DNA from: CAZGOM01 sp964542875
GTDB lineage: Bacteria > Planctomycetota > Phycisphaerae > Phycisphaerales > Phycisphaeraceae
Length of the DNA stretch: 38,540 nt
Assembly: GCA_964542875.1 (NCBI GenBank)
Contig: CAZIWA010000047.1
Location: forward strand, 1-38,540
Direction of reading: 5' to 3'
The position numbers were made by a program, and so were the translations under genes. Within the stretch, counting starts at the first letter, position 1; every line of letters begins with the position of its first letter. Shown here one piece after another: positions 7,308 through 15,073 of the stretch. The notes under the pieces were generated by a model. That model had not been told where the DNA came from and made no database searches. It saw only the letters and a program-made list of their open reading frames with translations.

Positions 7308-8477
7308 ATGTTTGTTTATCGGGAGATCAGAAACGTGGACCAGCCGATTGCTGATTTGGAAAAAAACGCACGGGTAGAGGTGGACAAGATCCTGGCGAGC
7401 AAGGAAGCGACGGTGTTTGCGTTCCTGAACCGGATCGTGAAGGAATCGCCGTTTTTGGATCGGCAGGAGTTGGTGAATGAGGTGCAGTCGTTCCATGTGG
7501 AGCGCATGGGGAAGGTGCCTTCGAAGGCGAAGTATCCCGAGGCGCAGCGGTGGGCTGAGCATCAATTGAAGCTGGATGCGAGGGTGAAGGAACTGGCGAA
7601 CCTGACGGACGAAGAGATGGCGGTTTACCGGAGCCTGGGGCAGTACATGACGTTCAGGGGGTTTCGGCGCATCGGGAACAAGATTGCGGCGCGGGCGACG
7701 TTTGTGCCGGAGAAGTGCCGGGTGGCGTATGTGCCGGACACGGACCGGGGCGTGGTGCACATCAAGAATCTGGATGACCCGATCACATATTGGAAGAAGC
7801 GGCCGGCGATTGCGGCGTTTCCCAAGGATGGGCTGCAGTGGGACGCGACGGGGAGCGGGCTGCACATCGACAACGAGCCGGAAGACACGTTTCCGCTGCC
7901 GGTGCCGGTGATGTGCATGAGCAGTTGCACGACGGTGCCGGAGGCGGTGGATTTTCTGACTCGGTACTGCAGCTTTTTCGGGAAGCAGAATGTGCTGCTG
8001 TTTGACGGCAGGAACCCGACGATGGCGGTTGAAAAGTGCAGCTACAACTACATTCAGGTGAATGGCCCGGATAAGAACGGGCGCAACCACATCAGCGGGA
8101 TGGTGTGCCGGGATATCAACTCGCCGATCGGGAAGCATCAGGCGGAGCGTCGGCAGGAGTATCTGAAGCTGTTTGGCCTGCCCAGCGATGGGGCCGATGC
8201 GGCTTATTGGGCGGCATCGGGCAGGGCGGAGGCAAAGCTGGCGAAGTTCCTTTCGCAGCCGAGCCCGATGAACGCGCAGGCGCTGGTTGAGTACTTCATC
8301 ACGCCCCGGCCTGAGGGGCTCAACAAGAACGGGGACCGGGTTCACCCGGACCAGGTGGCGCTGGACCTGACGCTGGCGACGACGGCGTATTTCGTGACGG
8401 AGAAGAAGGCGCTGCGGTGGCAGAGAGAGCCGGCGGACATGGCGTGGCCCAAAGAGCCGGAGCGGTATGAGTTTTGA
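7308..8477 (+). CDS. C45-like (AAT-type) Ntn hydrolase family protein
   Basis: This 389-residue cytoplasmic protein has no signal peptide. The middle resembles family C45 autoproteolytic acyltransferases/hydrolases: EKCRVAYVPDTDRGVVHIKN carries a candidate nucleophile Cys (C138 counting from GTG 7305), followed by the G...(R/K)N-x-D segment (KNLDDP) typical of Ntn hydrolases. Further on come a CTTVPEAVDFL helix, an NVLLFDG strand, VEK, and GRNHISGMVCRD. In this superfamily the precursor cleaves before the Cys, which would release a ~137-residue N-terminal part rich in charged helices. The substrate cannot be told. Start is ATG 7308, immediately after an in-frame GTG; no strong Shine-Dalgarno. 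The family call is an inference from motif order. Confidence 0.6.
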   Translation: MFVYREIRNVDQPIADLEKNARVEVDKILASKEATVFAFLNRIVKESPFLDRQELVNEVQSFHVERMGKVPSKAKYPEAQRWAEHQLKLDARVKELANLTDEEMAVYRSLGQYMTFRGFRRIGNKIAARATFVPEKCRVAYVPDTDRGVVHIKNLDDPITYWKKRPAIAAFPKDGLQWDATGSGLHIDNEPEDTFPLPVPVMCMSSCTTVPEAVDFLTRYCSFFGKQNVLLFDGRNPTMAVEKCSYNYIQVNGPDKNGRNHISGMVCRDINSPIGKHQAERRQEYLKLFGLPSDGADAAYWAASGRAEAKLAKFLSQPSPMNAQALVEYFITPRPEGLNKNGDRVHPDQVALDLTLATTAYFVTEKKALRWQREPADMAWPKEPERYEF

Positions 8478-8545
8478 GGAAGGGGTCTGAGTGTGGGGTT
8501 TGGGGTTCGGGTGAGAACAGAGGAAGAGGGGAGCAGAATTTTTAC

Positions 8546-8576
8546 CGCGAAGGCGCGAAGGCGCGAAGGCGCGAAG
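8546..8576 (+). repeat. Octamer tandem repeat (CGCGAAGG)x3.9
   Basis: CGCGAAGG is repeated head-to-tail almost four times without error in the gene-free region after the C45-like gene. It has the slipped-strand look of a short variable-number repeat. A 122-codon frame runs through it but has no family features, so I treat 8478-8870 as non-coding. Confidence 0.85.
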
Positions 8577-8630
8577 TTAAGAGGCGGAAAAGCGGAGTTG
8601 GGGGAGGGTGAAGAGCAGGTGGAGTTGGGT

Positions 8631-8812
8631 GGCGTGGACGTGGGCGCGTGCAAGAGTTTTTTAAAGCGCTTTAAGCTCAGGGTGGCGCATGAGTACATGC
8701 TTACCCAGGGCTTTCTTATTTATCGCCTTCAGCGAATAGACAAAGACGCCGATTATCTGGGTCTTAAGTCGATTGTCATGTCTTCCAAAAACCCGGGGGT
8801 TGTTAATCTGGC
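8631..8812 (+). repeat. Dispersed repeat family A, longest copy
   Basis: The head module (8631-8655, beginning GGCGTGGACGTGGGC) is followed by a tail containing CATGAGTACATGCTTACCCA and then TATTTATCGCCTTCAGCGAA at about 8717-8736. The head recurs at 9786, 24098 and 34103. The first tail part recurs at 34121-34182, and the TATTTATCGCC part recurs at 18512-18600. It fills most of the 8478-8870 gap. Confidence 0.75.
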
Positions 8813-8870
8813 GGAATGTGTTAAAAAATTATCATTGAGGTTTGTGGTTGGTTTTAAATGAGGGTGTGTG

Positions 8871-9749
8871 ATGCGTGCCAAACGAAAACGGGTGATGGGC
8901 AGGGTTTGTCTGGCGGTGTGCTTGTTGATGGGCGGGTGGGGGATCATGGAAGCGTGGGGGGATGCGGCGGAGACGGCGTATCTCACTGAGGTGAATGAAC
9001 TGACGCCCTGGATGCAGCAGCCGGACTTCACGCTGGAGAAGCTGGATGAGAGGCTGGCGGAATTGTTGAAGAAATATCCCAGCGATGCCCAGCGGGGAGG
9101 GATTTACCGGGCAGCGGCGGTGCGGCTGGCCAACGGCCGCCCGAAGTATCCGGAGAAGTATGCGGAGCTGGCGGCAAAGGCATTGGAGCTGGAGAAGGAC
9201 CCGGTGAAGCGGGCGAGGCTGCACAGCTACTGGGGGGATATGCTGCAGATCAAGCATCGGGGGATCAAGGGTGAGGAGATGTCCAAGGCGCGGCGGGAGG
9301 TGGCGGTGCAGTATTTCCTGGGGATCAAGGAAGTGGATATTGAGCCGCTGCCGGAGGTGAAACAGGAGGTGTCAGGGGGGAAGTTTTATGATTTCAAGGG
9401 CAAGGAACCGCCTGCCGACATGAAGGAAATGGTTGAAAAGTCCAATAAGGAATATTTGGAGAACATGCGCATCCGGCGGGTGAATGATTTGATTTTCGAG
9501 CGGGATATCGGGGTGATGCAGTTGACGTCGATTTACAACCTGCGTCCGACTAATTCTGAGGAGATGGAAGCGCTGGCGAAGGAGCATTTGAGCCCGGCGA
9601 TGGCGGAGTTTGTGATTGACAAGGTGCATGCGGGGATCAAGCGCAGCAAGGAGCTGGTGCTGGAACGGCAGGCCAAGGCGGCGACGCGGCCGGCGAAGGT
9701 GGAGACGAAGCAGGGGAAAGAAGCGCCGGGGCTGGCGGAGCGGCCGTGA
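8871..9749 (+). CDS. Secreted hypothetical protein
   Basis: This is a 292-residue protein. Residues 1-30 form a Sec signal peptide: a basic start (MRAKRKRVMGR), a hydrophobic core (VCLAVCLLMGGWGI) and likely cleavage near AWGDA. The mature part is highly charged and helical, with TPR-like spacing around residues 55-130 (KKYPSDAQRGGIYRAAAVRL, ...LHSYWGDMLQ), and ends in a Lys/Ala/Pro tail. It may be a periplasmic TPR-type scaffold. No catalytic motif is seen and I do not recognise a named family. Start ATG 8871 is preferred over the in-frame GTG 8868; neither has a good ribosome-binding site. Confidence 0.75.
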   Translation: MRAKRKRVMGRVCLAVCLLMGGWGIMEAWGDAAETAYLTEVNELTPWMQQPDFTLEKLDERLAELLKKYPSDAQRGGIYRAAAVRLANGRPKYPEKYAELAAKALELEKDPVKRARLHSYWGDMLQIKHRGIKGEEMSKARREVAVQYFLGIKEVDIEPLPEVKQEVSGGKFYDFKGKEPPADMKEMVEKSNKEYLENMRIRRVNDLIFERDIGVMQLTSIYNLRPTNSEEMEALAKEHLSPAMAEFVIDKVHAGIKRSKELVLERQAKAATRPAKVETKQGKEAPGLAERP

Positions 9750-9785
9750 GGGGGGGCGTGCCGCAATGGGTTTTACGGGTTGGTT

Positions 9786-9843
9786 GGCGTTGAAGTGGGC
9801 GCGTGCAAGACACAGCACTGCCGCGGGCCGTGCTGTGCCACCC
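9786..9843 (+). repeat. Dispersed repeat family B: common head plus palindrome
   Basis: The head module (9786-9810, same as at 8631) runs into CACAGCAC (9811-9818) ... GTGCTGTG (9830-9837), a perfect 8-bp inverted repeat, with three further pairs inside and a triloop. CCACCC follows. Diverged copies of the palindrome end lie at 14498-14527 and 25485-25533. It lies in the 214-bp gap before the DUF4838 gene. Confidence 0.75.
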
Positions 9844-9963
9844 GGGGGCTTGGGGCGGGTTCGGGGGGATGGGTGCGTCACGTGGGATTTGGGATTGGGT
9901 CACATCGGATACACTTGTGGCTTGTCGTTTGACGGGCTTTTGTGATGTTTGGAGAGGACCCGG

Positions 9964-12381
9964 ATGCGCCGGCTGCTAATCACCCTTCTTTGCGTTGTGC
10001 TCCTGAGTGCGTTTGTGGGCCGGGCCGTGGCGGCAGAGCCGGTGGCGATTGCGCCGGTGAGCCAGGCGCCGTCGGCGGACCGGTGCGTGTATGTGGACCT
10101 GAAAGACCCGGCAAGCGTGACGGCGGGCACGGCGCTGGCGTCGTGGCTGAGCAAGGCGACAGGGCAGAACATCAGCGTGGCGGCCAGGCCGGGCGACGCG
10201 CAGGCCGCAGGGTTTTATGTGGGGTATGGCACACCGGCGCCGGGGGTGGCGTACTCGATCGATATTCAAGACGGCAAGCGGGTGATGCTCGATGGGTCCG
10301 ACGCCTCCAACCTGCGCATGGCGGTGTATGACTTTCTGCAAAACGACCTGGGGTTCAACTTCTGGTCGTTTGACGATGTGGACCTTCCGGTGAGCAAGGC
10401 ACCCGTGCTTAAGGCGGGCAAGCGGGAAGTGAAGCCGGGGTTTAGCCAGGTGTTTTTGTGGAACCGCGAAGCGGATAACATGCCGGGGGAGTTTCGTTAC
10501 GCCACCCGTTCGATGGTGGGGCCGAAGCTTACAGGTGCGCACAATTTGTATGCGCTGATTTCCGACTATGCAGATTCCCACCCGAATGTGTATCCGATGG
10601 ATCGGCGCGGCGAGCGCGGGCCCAACAACCTGCACCTGTGCTACAGCGCGCGCGGGCTGGCGGATGCGATCGCTGACGCCTTGAGCGAAGCGGTGGAGCG
10701 CCGGCGCGGCAATGTGAAGGATTGGGTGTACTTCGTGGGTCCGGGCAACCCGCAAGGGACCGAAGGCGGGATGTGCGAGTGCAACGAGTGCCAGCGGGTG
10801 TACAAGGAAGAAGCGTGGGCCGACTCCGACGGCCGGAAATACCCGGGCCACAGCGCGACGCTGATCAAGATGATGAACCAGGTGTCGGGAACGCTGGCCA
10901 AGAAGTATCCGGGCATTCAGGTGGGGGTGCTATTGCAGATGACGCAGGATGCGCCTCCGGGGCTGACCAAGCCGGCTGAGAACCTGGTGGTGCAGATCCG
11001 GAGGGTGAACACGGACGCGGTGCATGCGCTGGATCAATCGGCACGGAACCAGGCTTTTTTACGGAAGATGCAAAAGTGGACGCAGCTTTCACCCGGGCGC
11101 ACTTATGTGTGGGACCCCGCGGTGAACTTCGACAATCAACTGGTGTCTTTCCCCAACCTGGTGGCCGCAGGCGACACGCTGGGCGTGTACCAGGGCCTGG
11201 GCGTGGCCGGTGTGACGCTCGAAGGCAGCCACGGGAGCCCGGGGACCGACGCGGTGGTGATGAAGAACTGGGTGCTTTCACGCAAAGCGTGGAACCCGGC
11301 GCTCAATACGCGTGAACTGGTGAAGACCTTCTGCGAAGGGTACTACGGGCCGGCATCCGGCAAGGTGCTGGAATACCTGGCGGCGCTGGAAGCCACAGTG
11401 GACTCCCCCAAGGCGACGCCGGTGTCAGAGCTTGAAGACCCGATGCGCAGCTATCTGACCCAGGAGAGCCTGGTGAAGCTGGACGCGATCCTGGAAGAAG
11501 CCGGGAAAGCCGCAGGCGCAGAGCCGTACAGCCGACGCGTGGCGCAGCTCAGGGCGAGCGTGCAGGCAGGGCGGTTCTGGGAGCCGGGGCCGCTGGAGGA
11601 ACGCGAAGGGAAGCTGGTGCGGACGGATTTCGCGTTTGATATCCGGCCTCAGGTTGAGGCGATGATCAAGAACCTGCGGGGCGGGTCTGCCCGGGAGTCG
11701 GCCAATGCGCAGTGGTACTACCAGGCGCTTTTGAGGCAGTCCGGCGGGCCGGTGGTGACGCTGACGTCGGACACGATTCAAGCGGTGGTGGCCCCGACGC
11801 AAGGCGGGGTGTGGAAGGTGTTTTACGCAGACCTCCCGATTATGGAAAACGTCAGCCTGCTGCCCTCGGGCTCCGGGTCGTTTCTGGAATACAAGAACGA
11901 TGTGGTGGCCTTTACCGGGCCGGTGGGCATCACCCGGCAAAATTCCCTGCCCGGCTGGACGGCAACGACACAGGCGACCTTCAAGGGCGACACGCTGCAA
12001 CTGACCACGAACCTGCAGCAGACCGGAAGCGAAAGCGTGCCGGAACTGCTGACGCGCACGCAATACCCGGTGGCCGCGGGGGACCGGATCATTCTGGAAG
12101 TGCTCGACGGCGGGCAGTATGTGCCCGTGACCTTCAAGCCCGGCGAGAGCCGGGTGAAGATGGGGAAATTCGAGGCGATCCGGGTCCGGTACTTCAAGGC
12201 GTCACGGACGATCACGGACAAGTACCCGGACGTGACACGCGGGCTGACGGGGGAACTGTCGCACGACAAGGAGACAGGTACGGTGACAGTGCAGGTGAAG
12301 CTGCCTGAAGTGGTGACCATTCCCGGCAAGGATGTGCGTGTGTGCCGGAGGGATGTGGTGTTTGGGGTGGTGCAGAGGTAG
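9964..12381 (+). CDS. Secreted DUF4838 protein (glycoside hydrolase-like)
   Basis: This is an 805-residue exported protein. A signal peptide is clear (RRLLITLLCVVLLSAFVGRAVAA, cleavage after AVAA). The next ~150 residues (YVDLKDPASVTAGTALASWL ... GFNFWSFDD) resemble the alpha/beta domain that precedes GH20-type catalytic barrels. The central DUF4838 domain follows (about residues 165-450), including YFVGPGNPQGTEGGMCECNEC with its CxCxxC cluster. The C-terminal ~250 residues look beta-rich. DUF4838 proteins are common in Planctomycetota, Bacteroidota and Verrucomicrobiota polysaccharide degraders, but activity is mostly untested. Start ATG 9964 is chosen over an in-frame TTG 9949 because GGAGAGG (9951-9957) sits 6 bp upstream. 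It is monocistronic, with a strong terminator after it. Confidence 0.88.
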   Translation: MRRLLITLLCVVLLSAFVGRAVAAEPVAIAPVSQAPSADRCVYVDLKDPASVTAGTALASWLSKATGQNISVAARPGDAQAAGFYVGYGTPAPGVAYSIDIQDGKRVMLDGSDASNLRMAVYDFLQNDLGFNFWSFDDVDLPVSKAPVLKAGKREVKPGFSQVFLWNREADNMPGEFRYATRSMVGPKLTGAHNLYALISDYADSHPNVYPMDRRGERGPNNLHLCYSARGLADAIADALSEAVERRRGNVKDWVYFVGPGNPQGTEGGMCECNECQRVYKEEAWADSDGRKYPGHSATLIKMMNQVSGTLAKKYPGIQVGVLLQMTQDAPPGLTKPAENLVVQIRRVNTDAVHALDQSARNQAFLRKMQKWTQLSPGRTYVWDPAVNFDNQLVSFPNLVAAGDTLGVYQGLGVAGVTLEGSHGSPGTDAVVMKNWVLSRKAWNPALNTRELVKTFCEGYYGPASGKVLEYLAALEATVDSPKATPVSELEDPMRSYLTQESLVKLDAILEEAGKAAGAEPYSRRVAQLRASVQAGRFWEPGPLEEREGKLVRTDFAFDIRPQVEAMIKNLRGGSARESANAQWYYQALLRQSGGPVVTLTSDTIQAVVAPTQGGVWKVFYADLPIMENVSLLPSGSGSFLEYKNDVVAFTGPVGITRQNSLPGWTATTQATFKGDTLQLTTNLQQTGSESVPELLTRTQYPVAAGDRIILEVLDGGQYVPVTFKPGESRVKMGKFEAIRVRYFKASRTITDKYPDVTRGLTGELSHDKETGTVTVQVKLPEVVTIPGKDVRVCRRDVVFGVVQR

Positions 12382-12435
12382 ACGTGTGCAGCGCGTGTCC
12401 TGTGTCCCGAGTTAAGAGTTTAAGAGTGATTTTGG

Positions 12436-12467
12436 AGTCGGGCGCGTGTTGCGCGCCCGACTTTTTT
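12436..12467 (+). terminator. Rho-independent terminator after the DUF4838 gene
   Basis: AGTCGGGCGCG (12436-12446) pairs perfectly with CGCGCCCGACT (12452-12462) across a 5-nt loop, followed directly by a T-run to 12467. It separates the DUF4838 gene from the ferredoxins. Confidence 0.92.
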
Positions 12468-12486
12468 AATGGGTTAGTGTGGCAGA

Positions 12487-12515
12487 TTGACTCACTGGAG
12501 CCGCTATAGTATTAT
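12487..12515 (+). promoter_or_regulatory. Sigma70-type promoter of ferredoxin 1
   Basis: TTGACT (12487-12492) and TATTAT (12510-12515) are spaced by 17 bp. Start of transcription would fall near 12522, 27 bp before the ATG; AAGGA (12536-12540) is the ribosome-binding site. Confidence 0.7.
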
Positions 12516-12516
12516 A

Positions 12517-12531
12517 TTTACGAATCGTAAA
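12517..12531. promoter_or_regulatory. Palindromic operator candidate at the ferredoxin 1 start site
   Basis: TTTACGA-A-TCGTAAA is a perfect 7-bp inverted repeat with a 1-bp centre. It lies 1 bp after the -10 box and covers the expected transcription start, a classic repressor position. The regulator is not identifiable from this window, and no second copy is seen upstream of ferredoxin 2. Confidence 0.6.
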
Positions 12532-12548
12532 CAATAAGGAATACTTAT

Positions 12549-12821
12549 ATGTCGTACGTCATTGCCCTCCCTTGTGTGAAGACAAAGGATACGGCTTGCG
12601 TGGCGGTGTGCCCGGTGGACGCGATTCATCCGACCAAAGACGAAGCGGATTTTGAAAAGGTGGACCAGCTTTTCATAAATCCAGACGCATGCACCTGGTG
12701 CGGGCTCTGCATGGATGAATGTCCGGTGCGGGCGATCTTTCCGGAAGAAGACATTCCCGACAACTTCGTACCGTTCATCAAGAAGAATGCAGACTACTAT
12801 TCGCAGAAAGCCAAGTCGTAA
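12549..12821 (+). CDS. Seven-iron ferredoxin (copy 1)
   Basis: This 90-residue low-potential electron carrier has the Azotobacter FdI-type cysteine pattern. C9, C17 and C58 are the expected [3Fe-4S] ligands; C21, C48, C51 and C54 the expected [4Fe-4S] ligands. The position equal to the free FdI Cys24 is alanine here (CPVDA), unlike its neighbour at 12983. The acidic C-terminal part (FPEEDIPDNFVPFIKKNADYY) matches the family. It is cytoplasmic. It has its own promoter and palindromic operator, so it may be regulated separately from copy 2. Redox partners are not encoded nearby. Confidence 0.95.
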   Translation: MSYVIALPCVKTKDTACVAVCPVDAIHPTKDEADFEKVDQLFINPDACTWCGLCMDECPVRAIFPEEDIPDNFVPFIKKNADYYSQKAKS

Positions 12822-12904
12822 CCGGCTTGTGTATCTTGAGACTCTTTCTCAACATAATGTCTTGCAAATGGATGAGTTAAGAGAAGTTTTGTAAGTCAGT
12901 GGGT

Positions 12905-12932
12905 TTGCGCGTGAGGATGATCCTTCTATACT
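12905..12932 (+). promoter_or_regulatory. Possible promoter of ferredoxin 2
   Basis: TTGCGC (12905-12910) and TATACT (12927-12932) are spaced by 16 bp, about 50 bp before the ATG. The -10 is good and the -35 weak. AAGGAG (12970-12975) is the ribosome-binding site. The first ferredoxin's palindrome is absent here. Confidence 0.45.
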
Positions 12933-12982
12933 TACGCGAGACTTTGCGAGTGCATCAAACTTTTATCGAAAAGGAGTAAACC

Positions 12983-13243
12983 ATGCCTCATGTAATTGCT
13001 GAACCGTGCGTCGGCACCAAAGACACCGCGTGCGTTGCCGTTTGCCCCGTGGACTGCATCCACCCGACCAAGGACGAACCAACCAACGCCGATGTGGACC
13101 AGTTGTTCATCGATCCGAGCACCTGCATCGACTGCGGTCTGTGCGTCGATGAATGCCCCGTGAAGGCGATCTTCCCTGAGGAAGATCTTCCCGATGCGTG
13201 GAAGTCCTACATCACCAAGAACGCTGAGTTCTTCACCACGTAA
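12983..13243 (+). CDS. Seven-iron ferredoxin (copy 2)
   Basis: This 86-residue paralogue of the upstream gene shares most of its N-terminal 60 residues. Cluster ligands are C9, C17, C58 ([3Fe-4S]) and C21, C48, C51, C54 ([4Fe-4S]). It also has C25 (CPVDC), equivalent to the free Cys24 beside the [4Fe-4S] cluster in Azotobacter FdI, which copy 1 lacks. Codons are strongly C-ending (ATC, ACC, GAC, TGC), unlike the G-rich neighbours, suggesting high expression. A strong ribosome-binding site and a perfect terminator bracket it, so it is probably a single-gene transcript. Confidence 0.95.
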   Translation: MPHVIAEPCVGTKDTACVAVCPVDCIHPTKDEPTNADVDQLFIDPSTCIDCGLCVDECPVKAIFPEEDLPDAWKSYITKNAEFFTT

Positions 13244-13267
13244 AACCTGGTGGATGAGCCAAGAGAT

Positions 13268-13297
13268 AAAACCCGGGCCTATTGGGCCCGGGTTTTT
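13268..13297 (+). terminator. Rho-independent terminator after ferredoxin 2
   Basis: AAAACCCGGGCC (13268-13279) pairs perfectly over 12 bp with GGCCCGGGTTTT (13285-13296), with a 5-nt loop and a T-run. It is one of the two strongest terminators in the window, and the A-run makes it usable from both strands. Confidence 0.95.
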
Positions 13298-13445
13298 GTT
13301 TGGGCGGGGTGAGTCTAAGTGTTGATTAGGGTTTGGAGGAAAGGCAGAGGGGGGAGTGTAAAAGTGATAGGCGTCCAGGGATACGAGGGGGAGTCGGTGA
13401 GTTGAGTGTATCTTGTGGGGCCGGCAATCTCATTGAGGAGTTTTT

Positions 13446-14393
13446 ATGGCTGCCAAGGTTGTGATCACGGAAACGCTGGATGCGGTGTGCGCCAACTGGA
13501 TGGCACAGCGGCATGATGTGGTGTGGTGTTCGGCCGAGAAAGGCCAGCCGCTGGATGCGCATTTGCCTGATGCGGATGCACTGGTGGTGCGTACGTATAC
13601 GCAGGTGAATGAGGCGCTGTTGGCGCGAGCGCCGAAGCTGAAGGTGGTGGGGCGCGCCGGGGTGGGGCTGGACAACATCGATCTGGAGGCGTGCCGGCGA
13701 CGCGGGGTGGTGGTGGTGTCTACGCCGGATGCGAATACGCAGGCGGTGGTGGAGTATGTGTTTGGGCTGATGCTGGACCATTACCGGCCTCGCACGAATA
13801 TTCCGGAGAAGGCGGATGCGGCGACGTTCCATAAACTGCGCAAGACGGAAGTGGGCCGGCAACTGGATGAACTGACGCTGGGGATTTTGGGGTTTGGACG
13901 CATCGGCAAGCGGCTGGCCAAGGCAGCCAAGGCGATGGGCATCCGTGTGCTGGCGTGCGATATCCTGCCTGCGGCAGAGCTGAAGGCGGCGGTGGACTAC
14001 CCGATTGAACTGGTGAACCTGCCGACACTGTGCAAAGAGAGCGACATCTTCACGATCCATGTGGATGGCCGACCGGAGAACCGGAACCTGGTGGATGCCG
14101 GGGTGCTGGCGCAACTGAAGAAAGATTGCCTGCTGATCAATGCGGCACGCGGAATGCTGCTGGATGTGAACGCACTGGCGGCGTGGGCCAAGGCGAACCC
14201 CAAGGCTGCTGCGGTGCTGGATGTGCATGAACCGGAGCCACCTGCGGCGGATTATGTGGCGTATGGGGTGAGCAATGTGAGGCTGCTGCCTCACCTGGCG
14301 TCACGGACGGGCCCGGCGCTGGAGAACATGAGCTGGGTGGTGAAGGATGTGGACCGGGTGCTGAGGGGAGAGAAGCCGGAGTATCCTGCGTGA
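13446..14393 (+). CDS. D-isomer-specific 2-hydroxyacid dehydrogenase
   Basis: This 315-residue NAD-dependent oxidoreductase interconverts a 2-hydroxyacid and its 2-oxoacid. The Rossmann motif GFGRIG is at 149-154. The catalytic triad is visible as R235 (NAARG), E264 (DVHEPEP) and H283 (LPHLASRT). The N-terminal half has the RAGVGLDNID substrate-domain segment seen in phosphoglycerate dehydrogenases. It lacks the C-terminal ACT/ASB domains of full-length SerA, so the substrate (3-phosphoglycerate, glyoxylate or other) is open. Start ATG 13446 has GAGGAG 5 bp upstream. It lies alone between the ferredoxin terminator and the convergent ogt gene. Confidence 0.92.
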   Translation: MAAKVVITETLDAVCANWMAQRHDVVWCSAEKGQPLDAHLPDADALVVRTYTQVNEALLARAPKLKVVGRAGVGLDNIDLEACRRRGVVVVSTPDANTQAVVEYVFGLMLDHYRPRTNIPEKADAATFHKLRKTEVGRQLDELTLGILGFGRIGKRLAKAAKAMGIRVLACDILPAAELKAAVDYPIELVNLPTLCKESDIFTIHVDGRPENRNLVDAGVLAQLKKDCLLINAARGMLLDVNALAAWAKANPKAAAVLDVHEPEPPAADYVAYGVSNVRLLPHLASRTGPALENMSWVVKDVDRVLRGEKPEYPA

Positions 14394-14497
14394 GGGGGAA
14401 GAAAGGTATAAGAGACAAGGTATAAGGAAAAAGTAAGAGGGATTGGATGAGTTGGGGGTGAGGTGGTTTGATGTTTTTTGTTGGAGCGCGGCCCGGA

Positions 14498-14527
14498 CAC
14501 AGCGGTGCGGGCCGTGCCGTGCCACCC
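14498..14527 (+). repeat. Dispersed repeat family B, palindrome copy
   Basis: CACAGC ... then GCGGGCCGTGCCGTGCCACC, which matches 9823-9842 with one difference. The left arm is damaged, so the stem is imperfect here. The 152-bp gap also holds a degenerate GGTATAAGAGACAAGGTATA string. Confidence 0.6.
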
Positions 14528-14545
14528 AATTGGGATATGTGGGGC

Positions 14546-15037
14546 TTAGGGGGTGAGCTTTTTTGATTCGAGATCCAATAGGCAGGCTTTGGTTTCCAGG
14601 CCGCCTGCGAAGCCGGTGAGCTTGCCGGTGGACCCGATGACGCGGTGGCAGGGGGCGACGATGGAGATGGGGTTTTTGCCGTTGGCTGCGCCGACGGCGC
14701 GGACGGCTTTGGGGTTGCCGATCTGCACGGCGATCTGGCCGTAGCTGCGGGTTTCACCAAAGGGGATGGTGAGCAGGGCGTTCCAGACTTTCTTTTGAAA
14801 CTCGGTGCCGGTGAAGTGGAGCTTGAGCGTGAATTTTTTCAGTTTGCCGGTGAAGTAGTCGTTGAGCTGCCGCTGGGTTTCCAGAAGGACGGGGTGGTTC
14901 TTATCTTCGGTCAGGGGACCGAGGCGGACACGGTTGGGCTTGTCGTTTTCCCAGAGAATGGCGGCGAGGCCTTGATCATCGGCGATGAGTTTCAGTTCAC
15001 CCACAGGGGACGGCATTGTTTTATAGACGTATGGCAT
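14546..15037 (-). CDS. ogt: O6-methylguanine-DNA methyltransferase (Ogt type)
   Basis: This 163-residue suicide repair enzyme moves the methyl group from O6-methylguanine to its own cysteine. The active site PCHRVIG is present with C130. The preceding RAVGAANGKNP and the DNA-binding FQKKVWNALLTIPFGETRSYGQ helix-turn-helix are typical, and the length matches Ogt-type enzymes without the Ada N-domain. It is transcribed divergently from an Ada-N/AlkA fusion gene, and the 120-bp gap holds a long inverted repeat, so the two are probably controlled together as an adaptive response. Start ATG 15037; Shine-Dalgarno is weak. Confidence 0.96.
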   Translation of the reverse strand: MPYVYKTMPSPVGELKLIADDQGLAAILWENDKPNRVRLGPLTEDKNHPVLLETQRQLNDYFTGKLKKFTLKLHFTGTEFQKKVWNALLTIPFGETRSYGQIAVQIGNPKAVRAVGAANGKNPISIVAPCHRVIGSTGKLTGFAGGLETKACLLDLESKKLTP

Positions 15038-15073
15038 GGGAGAGAAGTTAGACGATCAAAGAAAACCATGCTG

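Noticed and set aside
8493..8861. A 122-codon + strand frame before the secreted hypothetical
   Set aside because: It translates the octamer repeat and the dispersed repeat element; similar repeats elsewhere are not coding.
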